Source: CAUPWF01 sp964369775 (lineage in GTDB: Bacteria; Bacillota; Clostridia; Lachnospirales; Lachnospiraceae). From it: a stretch of DNA of 19,556 bases. The position numbers were made by a program, and so were the translations under genes. The stretch is from the NCBI GenBank assembly GCA_964369775.1, contig CAYJHQ010000044.1, forward strand, positions 1 through 19,556, in the 5' to 3' direction. Every line of letters starts with the position of its first letter. Positions within the stretch are counted from its first letter, which is position 1. Positions 8,465 through 15,976 of the stretch are shown here, piece by piece. The notes under the pieces were generated by a model that worked only from the letters and a program-made list of their open reading frames with translations, did no database searches and was not told the DNA's origin.

Positions 8465-9397
8465 ATGTTTAGCAATATGACTTATGTTTATGAAGTATAT
8501 AAAGAAAGAAGTTTTTCTAAAGCAGCCACTAATCTCTATATTTCTCAGCCTGCGCTTAGTGCTGCTATAAAAAAAGTTGAAGAAAAAATAGGTATGCCTC
8601 TCTTTGAACGAAGTACAACGCCTATTCAACTTACAGAATGTGGAGAAAAATATATAAAAACCATGGAAGCAATTATGGACTTAGAAAACAATTTCTCTGA
8701 AGAAATGGAGAATCTTGGTAATTTACATACTGGTAAATTGGTGATTGGTGGAAGTAACCTTTTTGCCTCCTTTTTGCTTCCTCCTATTATTGCCAAATAC
8801 AAGGCTATTCATCCAAACGTCGAAATCAGTCTTGTCGAGCACCACACTGCCTCTCTCGAAAAACGTCTTTTTGAGGGTACTGTAGATATTGTAATTGACA
8901 ACTTGGATTTCCCAAAAGATACGTATGAAAAAATTGACTTTTTGGAAGAATACCTTTTACTAGCTGTCCCAAAACAATTTCTTCCTCCGTTAAACATATC
9001 CACCGGTTTCTCTGCCCAAGATGTTAAATGTAACTTACATCGTAGCGCCTCTGGAATCGATGTTTCTCTTTTTAAAGACTGTCCTTTTATCTTTTTACGT
9101 TCTTATAACGACACAAGGAAACGGGCAGTAAAAATCTGCAATGAGTTTGGATTTTCTCCTAATGTTACACTGAAGCTCAATCAGCAGATCACCTCTTACC
9201 ATCTAACTGATTATGGTATGGGAATCTCTTTTATCAGTGATACTTTGATAAGTCGGATAGCCCCTAGTTCAGAGATTATCTATTTTAAAATAGACAGCTC
9301 TTTCGCAAAGCGTAGCGTCCATTTTCACTATAAAAAAAATAGGTATTATACAAATGCTATGCGAGCATTTTTCGACATAGCGCAGAAAGGAAATTAA
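8465..9397 (+). CDS. LysR-type transcriptional regulator
   Basis: The 310-residue protein has the normal LysR length. A winged helix-turn-helix occupies about residues 1-60, with the helices at about 16-40 (RSFSKAATNLYISQPALSAA). A substrate-binding-like effector domain follows, from about residue 90 (GKLVIGGSNLFASFLLPPII) to 300. AAGGAGG precedes the ATG. The asparaginase gene begins 3 nt after the stop, with its ribosome site inside the lysR end, so the two are almost certainly one transcript. gdh is divergent across a 140-bp spacer containing the dyad. The arrangement suggests control of gdh and the asparaginase in response to an amino-acid or nitrogen signal. The effector cannot be read from sequence. 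Confidence 0.92.
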   Translation: MFSNMTYVYEVYKERSFSKAATNLYISQPALSAAIKKVEEKIGMPLFERSTTPIQLTECGEKYIKTMEAIMDLENNFSEEMENLGNLHTGKLVIGGSNLFASFLLPPIIAKYKAIHPNVEISLVEHHTASLEKRLFEGTVDIVIDNLDFPKDTYEKIDFLEEYLLLAVPKQFLPPLNISTGFSAQDVKCNLHRSASGIDVSLFKDCPFIFLRSYNDTRKRAVKICNEFGFSPNVTLKLNQQITSYHLTDYGMGISFISDTLISRIAPSSEIIYFKIDSSFAKRSVHFHYKKNRYYTNAMRAFFDIAQKGN

Positions 9398-9400
9398 ATT

Positions 9401-10399
9401 ATGAAAAAAGTACTTATCCTTGGAACTGGAGGAACAATCGCTTCTAGTACAACTGATAACGGTCTTTCTCCAAATGAATCTTCACCTGAAATTTCTCATG
9501 AATTAGAAATGTTCCGTTCCCATTTTAACATCACTTTCGAGAATATTATGAACCTCGATAGCTCCAATATCCAGTCTGAGGAGTGGTTGACTATCGCAAG
9601 GACTATATCCGTTAACCTCCCTAACTACGACGGAATCATTGTTCTTCACGGAACAGATACCATGGCTTATTCAGCCTCTATGATTAGCTACATGTTGCAA
9701 GGACTTGATAAACCTGTCATTTTCACAGGTTCACAAACTCCTGCTGGTGAAACATTTAGCGATGCTCCTTCTAACCTCGCAACTGCATTTGAAGGTATCA
9801 ATAAAAATGTTGTTGGAGTGACAATAGCCTTTAATAATAAGATTATCCAGGGCACTCGAGGCGTAAAAGTCCGTACCAAAGGGTTCCATGCGTTTGAAAG
9901 TATCAACGCTCCTTATCGCGGTGAAGTCTTTGCCGACGGATTAGAGGTTTATCCTTATACACCTCCAAGAGATGCAAGCACAATCTGTTCATTACAAGAT
10001 AACATTTGCAACGATGTTTTCTTATTAAAATTAATTCCTGGCACCAACCCTTTAATTTTTGATGCTATTACAAGCCTTAATTACAAAGGAATTGTAATTG
10101 AGACTTTTGGCGCTGGTGGAATGCACTACATTCGCCGTGATCTACTCCAATCCATTGAGCGCCTCATTCAGCGTGGGATTGTCGTAGTTGTCTGCAGTCA
10201 GTGCCTATACGAGGCGAGTAACCTCTCTATTTATGAAGTTGGAAAAAAACTACTATCCACAGGTGTAATCCCCGCTGGTGATATGGCAACAGAAGCTATT
10301 GTCACCAAATTAATGTGGGCTCTTGGGCAGACTGATGATGTGGATGAGATAAAAAAAATGTTCAGCAAAAATTACACAGGCGAAATAACTATCCAGTAA
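9401..10399 (+). CDS. ansA: Type I (cytoplasmic) L-asparaginase
   Basis: The enzyme hydrolyses L-asparagine to aspartate and ammonia. The 332 residues carry both family signatures: GTGGTIA with the nucleophilic threonine (T12), and HGTDTMAY with the second threonine and aspartate (T85, D86). The substrate-binding segment LDSSN is at 52-56, and TGSQTP follows the second motif. There is no signal peptide, and length and motifs fit the cytoplasmic AnsA type rather than exported type II enzymes. The ribosome site AGAAAGGAAA overlaps the end of lysR, indicating coupled expression. With gdh next door the context is nitrogen release and assimilation. Some relatives act on glutamine or in Glu-tRNA amidation, but the stand-alone gene and motifs favour asparaginase. 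Confidence 0.94.
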   Translation: MKKVLILGTGGTIASSTTDNGLSPNESSPEISHELEMFRSHFNITFENIMNLDSSNIQSEEWLTIARTISVNLPNYDGIIVLHGTDTMAYSASMISYMLQGLDKPVIFTGSQTPAGETFSDAPSNLATAFEGINKNVVGVTIAFNNKIIQGTRGVKVRTKGFHAFESINAPYRGEVFADGLEVYPYTPPRDASTICSLQDNICNDVFLLKLIPGTNPLIFDAITSLNYKGIVIETFGAGGMHYIRRDLLQSIERLIQRGIVVVVCSQCLYEASNLSIYEVGKKLLSTGVIPAGDMATEAIVTKLMWALGQTDDVDEIKKMFSKNYTGEITIQ

Positions 10400-10405
10400 C
10401 TCCTA

Positions 10406-10436
10406 TTGTTAACTTGTTTTTATTTTCAGTTGACAT
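10406..10436. promoter_or_regulatory. Probable BirA (biotin repressor) operator
   Basis: TTGTTAAC (10406-10413) and GTTGACAT (10429-10436) form an imperfect inverted repeat, 6 of 8 positions symmetric, 15 bp apart. This resembles Firmicute BirA sites, TTGTTAAC half-sites with a 14-16-bp gap. The right half contains the -35 hexamer of the bioY promoter, so occupation should block transcription. Confidence 0.65.
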
Positions 10437-10458
10437 TTGTGCTTTCTTGAATTATACT
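10430..10458 (+). promoter_or_regulatory. Sigma-A promoter of bioY
   Basis: Consensus TTGACA (10430-10435), a 17-bp spacer and TATACT (10453-10458) precede the bioY start by about 30 bp. There is no terminator after the asparaginase gene, so some read-through may add to expression. Confidence 0.82.
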
Positions 10459-10489
10459 TCTATTATCATAATTCAAGGAGGCATTTTGT

Positions 10490-11047
10490 ATGCAATCTAC
10501 TACTACGACTTCAAATATCAAAACTCAAACTATGGTGCGCATTGCACTTGTCACTGCAATTACCTGTATACTTGCACCACTTTCTATTCCACTTCCGTTT
10601 ACTCCCATTCCAATCTCACTAACTGTATTAGTTCTCTACATCAGTGCTTATATACTCGGTTGTAGAAGGGGAGCGATTAGCTATCTTGTTTATTTGCTAC
10701 TAGGCGCAATTGGACTTCCTATTTTTTCTGGATTCGAGGGTGGGTTTGGTAAATTATTAGGTCCTACAGGCGGCTACCTCATCGGATTTATATTCTTAAT
10801 TCTAATCGCTGGGTTTGCCGTTGATAAATATCCGCGTTCTATATTTATCAACGTTATTGGAATGATACTTGGTACTGCTGTCTGTTACACTTTTGGAACT
10901 ATTTGGCTTTCTTATCAATTAGATATAAGCTTTTTACAAGGTCTATCTATCGGTGTTCTTCCTTATTTGATTGGCGATGGAATCAAGGTATTAGTAGCGA
11001 TTTTCATCGGTCCTCTTTTAAAAAAGCGACTTAGTTCTTTTAGTTAA
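10490..11047 (+). CDS. bioY: BioY biotin transporter (ECF substrate-binding subunit)
   Basis: The 185-residue membrane protein matches BioY length and pattern: about six hydrophobic helices and the family hallmark GLPIFSGF-x-GG-x-GKLLGPTGGYLIGF in the middle third (about residues 74-100). BioY binds biotin in the membrane and works alone or with the EcfA/A'/T energising module. No ECF genes are adjacent, so it would share a module encoded elsewhere. AAGGAGG lies 10 nt before the ATG. The probable BirA site over its promoter supports biotin rather than another vitamin as substrate. Upstream in-frame translations are rejected because they begin before the predicted transcription start or lack a ribosome site. 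Confidence 0.94.
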   Translation: MQSTTTTSNIKTQTMVRIALVTAITCILAPLSIPLPFTPIPISLTVLVLYISAYILGCRRGAISYLVYLLLGAIGLPIFSGFEGGFGKLLGPTGGYLIGFIFLILIAGFAVDKYPRSIFINVIGMILGTAVCYTFGTIWLSYQLDISFLQGLSIGVLPYLIGDGIKVLVAIFIGPLLKKRLSSFS

Positions 11048-11154
11048 ACTCTTATACCGTAAAAATTTTATTTGGCGAAATCTTTTCTTGTAACCATACT
11101 TTGGCTGTGCTAGAATTAAGTACACGTCAAAGTGAGGTTACTCAACCACTATTC

Positions 11155-11174
11155 TTGTGCTTTCTAGAGCACAA
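11155..11174 (+). terminator. Weak hairpin downstream of bioY
   Basis: TTGTGCT and AGCACAA form a 7-bp stem around a 6-nt loop, followed by TTTATT. It lies about 110 bp after the bioY stop. The stem is short and the T-tract interrupted, so termination is only possible. Confidence 0.35.
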
Positions 11175-11211
11175 TTTATTCACATCACAATACCGTATTT
11201 TATCTAAACGG

Positions 11212-11240
11212 TTGAAATCCCATACGTATTACATTATACT
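11212..11240 (+). promoter_or_regulatory. Sigma-A promoter of the Rpn-family gene
   Basis: TTGAAA (11212-11217), a 17-bp spacer and TATACT (11235-11240) predict a start about 80 nt upstream of the ATG at 11326. Confidence 0.65.
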
Positions 11241-11325
11241 ACTAAGTAAGAAATTAATTTTAGGATGAGTAAACTTCTTCTTTGATCGTAACTAATAACA
11301 GCATCATTGCGAAAGGAGAAGGACT

Positions 11326-12415
11326 ATGGAACTACTTGACCCAAAACCAAATCGTCTCGTAAAAGACAGACTATTTAACATTATTCTGAAATCTAGCGAT
11401 GTTAAACTGCAAGTTTATAACGCATTAAATGGTACGAATTATACAAATGCAGACGATTTAATTGTAACCACTTTGGAGGATACCGTTTATTTAGGCATGA
11501 AAAATGATGTCTCTTTTTTAGTGAGTAATACACTTAATTTATACGAACATCAATCTACCAAAAATCCAAATATGCCATTTAGAAATCTTTTATACGTAAC
11601 CAGACAATTGGAGCATTTGATTGATAAAGGTGAAATTTATGGTTCAACACCTGTTGAAATCCCGTCGCCAGACTTTGTTGTATTTTATAATGGCGATAGT
11701 GAGATGGAAAGTACAGAGGTATTACGTCTATCCGATTTATATATTCAACCTCCAGGTGGCACCCACAAAGTTCGATTAGAACTCATAGTTACTGTAATCA
11801 ATATTAATAAGGGGTATAACGAAGAATTAAAAGGACACTGCAAAGCACTTAGTGATTATTCGGTGTTTGTTGACACATTAAAGATATTTAAGAAAATCAC
11901 AGACATTAAAAGTGCTACCATTCAAACTATTGATTACTGTATTCAAAAGAACATCCTAAAAGATATATTAGAGAAAGAGAGGGATGCAGTTATGTCTTCA
12001 ATATTAACTGAATACGACGAGGATAGTGTTAGAAAAGTATGGAAAAGGGAGGCTCGTGCTGAGGGCTTGGCTGAGGGCCGTGCTGAAGGACGCGCTGAAG
12101 GACATGCCAAGGGACTTGCTGAGGGACNNNNNNNNNNNNNNNNNNNNNNNNNNNNNNNNNNNNNNNNNNNNNNNNNNNNNNNNNNNNNNNNNNNNNNNNN
12201 NNNNNNNNNNNNNNNNNNNNNNNNNNNAGGGACTTGCTGAGGGACAAATCGAAACTAAACAAAGTTTAATAATTAAACTCTTAAACTCAAAAGGCACCTT
12301 ACCTTCTGAACTTAACAGTAAAATTCTTGCCGAGAAAACTCTTACCACTTTAGACAATTGGTTTGATATCGCTATTCAGGCATCTACAGTTGATGAGTTT
12401 GTTAAATCTATTTAA
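11326..12415 (+). CDS. Rpn/PD-(D/E)XK nuclease-family protein, interrupted by an assembly gap
   Basis: This resembles the YhgA/Rpn group, often annotated as PD-(D/E)XK nuclease family transposase. The nuclease core shows MKNDVSF with D61, then LYEHQS with E74 and Q76, the D...E-x-Q form of the site. VVFYNG, LRLSDLY and a VxNINKGYNEEL segment are also characteristic. The C-terminus is a run of AEG tetrapeptides, then a helical tail ending FVKSI. Rpn proteins are linked to DNA breakage and RecA-independent recombination, but this protein's role is untested. AAAGGAGAAGGACT precedes the ATG. The 100 N at 12128-12227 shift the frame. A true gap divisible by three, as the 12-bp repeats require, joins both parts into one reading frame, so the break is an assembly artefact, not a pseudogene. 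Confidence 0.82.
12055..12244 (+). repeat. 12-bp coding repeat (AEG tetrapeptides) with a 100-N gap
   Basis: Six complete 12-bp units at 12055-12126 encode RAEG, LAEG, RAEG, RAEG, HAKG, LAEG. One further unit, LAEG, follows the gap at 12233-12244. Unit phase on both sides implies a real missing length of 6+12k bases. Such charged helical repeats are common at the C-terminus of this family. Confidence 0.85.
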
Positions 12416-12439
12416 TCAAAACTAGGGTTATTGAAAAGC

Positions 12440-12453
12440 AGGGTATCTACCCT
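12440..12453. other. Small perfect inverted repeat before the main terminator
   Basis: AGGGTA-TC-TACCCT, with 6-bp arms, lies between the end of the Rpn-family gene and the large terminator hairpin. On the minus strand it follows the large hairpin and could add to termination of the hydratase transcript. Confidence 0.4.
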
Positions 12454-12456
12454 ATT

Positions 12457-12502
12457 AGAGAGGGAGTAAACTCAAATTGAGTTTACTCCCTCTCTTGTTT
12501 TT
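12457..12502 (+). terminator. Strong intrinsic terminator, probably bidirectional
   Basis: Arms at 12457-12475 and 12477-12495 are perfectly complementary over 19 bp, with one base between them. On the plus strand TGTTTTT follows. The opposing hydratase stop codon overlaps its end (12501-12503), so the hairpin also lies at the 3' end of that transcript, though without an immediate T-run on that strand. Confidence 0.9.
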
Positions 12503-14759
12503 AACCTCTATAATAGTTGATTAGACACCCTTTTTCAATGATTTCTCGTTCTGTATCTGTCATGCTTCCAAGTTTTAATTCTATTGGATTCATGTCTCCA
12601 TCTTTTACTACGAACGCTTTTATCTCATCTTGTTTTTTGCTAATTGCTGATTTGATATCTGGTACAAAGATATAATCTCCATTTACGAAGCTTAGATTCT
12701 CGTGCTTTTCTTCTGTAATAAATGGAAGCATTCCCCAGTTAATCAAGTTAGAACGGTAACGCTTTGTTGCATACTCGTTTGCGATATTAGCCCAACCTCC
12801 TAACACTTTTTGACACGATGCTGCTTGCTCTCTTGCTGATCCATCCCCTGGCTTTACTGCAAAGATTGTACTACCAATTCCAAGGTTGTTTTTTCCTACC
12901 TCTGGGTAAGATTTCTGAATTGTCTCTAGTATCTCTTTCACTTCATCAAATGCATCTATTGGACATGCCCCTGCTTCAATTGCTTTTTGTGCCTCTTGTA
13001 CTTCTTTCGCACGATTTACATACTCTGGGTCTTTTCTTGATAGTGTAAATTCTGCTAAACCTAATGGATTCGATCTATATGATGATGTCTCTCCAGATGG
13101 AATTAATTCATCTGTAGTCGTTATTGGATCGTGTATCTCTGAGACTACTTTCAACACCATGTTTTGTGGCAATGGAGACATTGCTGGCCAGTCTTTGATA
13201 TTTGGACCAAACTTTACTTCTACACTTGAATCTCCTTTTCCATTGCTGTCAAAAATTCTGTTTTTATAAATAGTGTTGTCAAAGTAATATGTTGGGTTTT
13301 TATATTCTATATCTGTCATTTCTGTTGCTGATGTTAGGAAGCCTTTATTTGCTGCTGTTGCTGCAATTGATCTCGCATCCATAAGCGCCACTGAAGCAAT
13401 TTGACCACTTTGAAGTTTTGATCCCTCTCTATTTGGAAAGTTTCTTGTAGAGTGACGAATGCTAAATGCATTATTTGCTGGAGTATCCCCTGCGCCAAAA
13501 CATGGACCACAAAATGCTGTCTTAATAACTGTTCCTGCTGCCATAAGGTCTGCCATTGCACCATTTTTAACCAACTCCATATAGATTGGTGTACTTGCTG
13601 GATAAACGCTAAATGTAAATTCATCGGCTCCGATACTTTTCCCTTTGATGATGTCTGCTGCTGCACAAATATTTTCAAATCCACCACCTGCACAACCTGC
13701 TATGATTCCTTGCTCAACGTATAGCTTATCATTTACAATCTTATCTTTAAGTGTATAAGAAACTGCACTTCCTAGACTTACTGCCGCCTTCTTTTCTACC
13801 TCATGAAGGACATCTTTCAAATTTTGATTCACTTCATCAATCGTATACACATTACTTGGGTGGAAAGGCATTGCTATCATTGGCTTTATTTCACTTAAGT
13901 TCACATGCACTATCCCATCATAATATGCTACTGCGCCTGGGTTTAATTCTTTGTACTCTCCAACTCGTCCATGAATCGCATAAAATTCTTCAATCTTTCC
14001 ATCTGTCTTCCAAATAGATGATAAGCAAGTAGTCTCTGTTGTCATCACATCAATTCCAATTCTGAAATCAGCACTTAACTTGTCAATACCTGGCCCCACA
14101 AACTCCATTACTTTATTGTTTACAAATCCATTTTCAAAAGTCGCACCTATGATTGCTAGCGCAACATCTTGAGGTCCAACACCTACTGCTGGCTCTCCTT
14201 CTAAATAGATTCCCACTACTTCTGGCATTTTAATGTCATATGTTTTTGAAAGCAATTGTTTTACAAGCTCTGGTCCACCCTCGCCCATAGCCATAGTTCC
14301 CAACGCACCATAACGCGTGTGGCTATCAGACCCCAGTATCATCTTTCCGCCTCCTGCCATCATTTCTCTTGCATATTGATGGATAACTGCTTGATGAGGA
14401 GGTACATATACTCCTCCATATTTCTTTGCACATGTCAATCCAAACATGTGATCATCTTCATTAATCGTTCCTCCAACGGCACATAAACTATTGTGGCAAT
14501 TAGTCAAAACATATGGTACTGGGAATTTTTCAAGTCCTGAAGCTCTCGCAGTCTGAATGATCCCTACAAAAGTAATATCGTGAGATGTCAACTTATCAAA
14601 TTTAATCTGTAACTGCTCCATATTCTCCGTTGTGTTATGCTCTTTTAATATCCCATACGCAATCGTATTCTTTTTTGCTTCTGCTTTATCTATCGGTGCT
14701 GTTTCACTTATTGTGTTTCCATCTAATAAATATACACCTTCTTTGCATAATTTAATCAT
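12501..14759 (-). CDS. Aconitase-family hydratase
   Basis: The 752 residues form a complete aconitase-fold enzyme. The three [4Fe-4S] ligands are C356 (AGCAGGGF) and C417/C420 (FCGPCFG), a C-x60-C-x2-C spacing like that of aconitase and isopropylmalate isomerase. GSDSHTRYGALG near residue 145 is the conserved N-terminal motif. GDGSAREQAA near residue 640 in the swivel domain carries the active-site Ser-Arg. Aconitase interconverts citrate and isocitrate. The cysteine contexts differ from the TSCTNS and GTCPGSC motifs of classic aconitases, so this is a divergent branch and another hydroxy-acid substrate is possible. The start follows AAAGGGGATTAATT. The regulator gene ends 2 nt upstream. I see no citrate synthase or isocitrate dehydrogenase gene here. 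Confidence 0.88.
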   Translation of the reverse strand: MIKLCKEGVYLLDGNTISETAPIDKAEAKKNTIAYGILKEHNTTENMEQLQIKFDKLTSHDITFVGIIQTARASGLEKFPVPYVLTNCHNSLCAVGGTINEDDHMFGLTCAKKYGGVYVPPHQAVIHQYAREMMAGGGKMILGSDSHTRYGALGTMAMGEGGPELVKQLLSKTYDIKMPEVVGIYLEGEPAVGVGPQDVALAIIGATFENGFVNNKVMEFVGPGIDKLSADFRIGIDVMTTETTCLSSIWKTDGKIEEFYAIHGRVGEYKELNPGAVAYYDGIVHVNLSEIKPMIAMPFHPSNVYTIDEVNQNLKDVLHEVEKKAAVSLGSAVSYTLKDKIVNDKLYVEQGIIAGCAGGGFENICAAADIIKGKSIGADEFTFSVYPASTPIYMELVKNGAMADLMAAGTVIKTAFCGPCFGAGDTPANNAFSIRHSTRNFPNREGSKLQSGQIASVALMDARSIAATAANKGFLTSATEMTDIEYKNPTYYFDNTIYKNRIFDSNGKGDSSVEVKFGPNIKDWPAMSPLPQNMVLKVVSEIHDPITTTDELIPSGETSSYRSNPLGLAEFTLSRKDPEYVNRAKEVQEAQKAIEAGACPIDAFDEVKEILETIQKSYPEVGKNNLGIGSTIFAVKPGDGSAREQAASCQKVLGGWANIANEYATKRYRSNLINWGMLPFITEEKHENLSFVNGDYIFVPDIKSAISKKQDEIKAFVVKDGDMNPIELKLGSMTDTEREIIEKGCLINYYRG

Positions 14760-14761
14760 AA

Positions 14762-15892
14762 TTAATCCCCTTTCTCTACCTTCTCTATTATAGGTACTCT
14801 CTCATTAAATTGCAAGAAATTCATATGATTAGAGACCATCATCGCTATTTTAAACAACATTGCATCTTCAAATGTTCTCACGTCAAGACCTGTGATTTTC
14901 TCTACCTTTTCTAATTTATAGACTAGTGTATTTCGATGCATATATAATCCGCGCGCTGTTTCTGAAATATTTAAATTGTTATTAAACAGCGCTGTTACTG
15001 CTACCATCAACTCTTCGTCAAATTGTGAAAATGCTTTCCCTACCAAGACTTCATCTAAGAAAACACTGCATAAACTTGCAGGAAGTTGATAAATCAACCT
15101 TCCTATTCCCAACTTTGAGTATGAAATCACTGTCTGTTCAGAAAAAAATACTTTCCCAATATCAAGAGCCATGAGCGCCTCTTGATATGCTTTTGCTACG
15201 TCTTTTATCTCTTCTTTCACTTTTCCATAAGCTACTAAAACTTTGGTCATAACTTCTGCACTCAATGTATCTGATATTGTTGCTGCAATCTGACTCACCT
15301 CTTTTTCGCCTTCTTCACCCCTTAAGTGTTTGACGTAAATGATATGATTTTCGTCAATGGCTGTCATAAAATCTTTCGCTCCAAGCTTATAGAGATTTCG
15401 CAATGTCTCCATAAGGTGTGGCGTATTTTCCTTTTGAGGCTGAATCACATACACAACTCTGCGTTCACGAGGTTCAATATGCAGTTTTTTTGCTTTGTTA
15501 TAAAGGTCTACCGGAAGATAGTTTTCTAACAACACGTTTTGAATAAATGAGTTCTTTGTCAATCGCTCTTTTGCTGTCTCCATTAAGTTCTCAAGCTGGT
15601 TTGCACACAATTGCCCTACAATCTCTACATCTCCTGATATACCACTTAACATCAATAGATATGTGACATCTCCATTTTCGCCTATCATAAAAAGGGAATG
15701 TTCTCCTATCACATGATTTCCATCCTCTTCTACTAGTGTATAAAGAAAGCTATGTACAGCTTCTTCTTGTTCTTCCTTTACTGTGTCTGTGGAGACGATG
15801 CAACTTCCTTCCAATTCCCATACAGAGACTTCTGCTCCTGTAATCCCCTTCATATCGTATATCACTTTTTGTAACATCTGACTCGATAGCAT
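14762..15892 (-). CDS. PucR/CdaR-type transcriptional regulator
   Basis: The 376-residue cytoplasmic protein ends with a PucR-type helix-turn-helix at about 306-336: ISETARGLYMHRNTLVYKLE followed by a VEKITG-L segment and FEDAMLFKIA. The middle resembles the GGDEF-like domain of this family. The N-terminus (LQKVIYDMKG, EVSVWE, CIVSTD) is reminiscent of a CdaR sugar-diacid sensor but is weak evidence for a ligand. AAAGGATGG precedes the ATG. The stop lies 2 nt before the hydratase ATG, so they are probably an operon and the hydratase its likely target. A hydroxy- or dicarboxylic acid effector would fit but is inference. I found no convincing own promoter in the 84-bp gap after pgi. Confidence 0.88.
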   Translation of the reverse strand: MLSSQMLQKVIYDMKGITGAEVSVWELEGSCIVSTDTVKEEQEEAVHSFLYTLVEEDGNHVIGEHSLFMIGENGDVTYLLMLSGISGDVEIVGQLCANQLENLMETAKERLTKNSFIQNVLLENYLPVDLYNKAKKLHIEPRERRVVYVIQPQKENTPHLMETLRNLYKLGAKDFMTAIDENHIIYVKHLRGEEGEKEVSQIAATISDTLSAEVMTKVLVAYGKVKEEIKDVAKAYQEALMALDIGKVFFSEQTVISYSKLGIGRLIYQLPASLCSVFLDEVLVGKAFSQFDEELMVAVTALFNNNLNISETARGLYMHRNTLVYKLEKVEKITGLDVRTFEDAMLFKIAMMVSNHMNFLQFNERVPIIEKVEKGD

Positions 15893-15928
15893 ATTAATCC
15901 ATCCTTTGTAATTATTTTCAAAAACTAC

Positions 15929-15960
15929 AAAAGCAGGGCTCTTGTTCTCTACAAGGGCCC
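15929..15960 (-). terminator. Intrinsic terminator after pgi
   Basis: On the minus strand GGGCCCTTGT and ACAAGAGCCC form a 10-bp stem with one mismatch around a 5-nt loop, followed by TGCTTTTG and a second T-run. It lies 16 bp beyond the pgi stop and 37 bp before the regulator ATG. Confidence 0.78.
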
Positions 15961-15976
15961 CACCACCTATTCTTTA

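Noticed and set aside
8384..8629. Minus-strand frame overlapping the lysR start
   Set aside because: It overlaps the regulator, its promoter region and the dyad, and has no ribosome site or recognisable protein.
12004..12357. Minus-strand frames across the third N gap
   Set aside because: They are antisense shadows of the AEG repeat and exist only because N codons are treated as open.
11326..12415. Calling the Rpn-family gene a frameshifted pseudogene
   Set aside because: The frame change arises exactly at a filler gap of nominal length, and repeat phase restores the frame.
13334..13724. Long shadow frames on both strands inside the hydratase gene
   Set aside because: The hydratase frame has all catalytic motifs; the others are Gln- or Cys-rich, with no ribosome sites.
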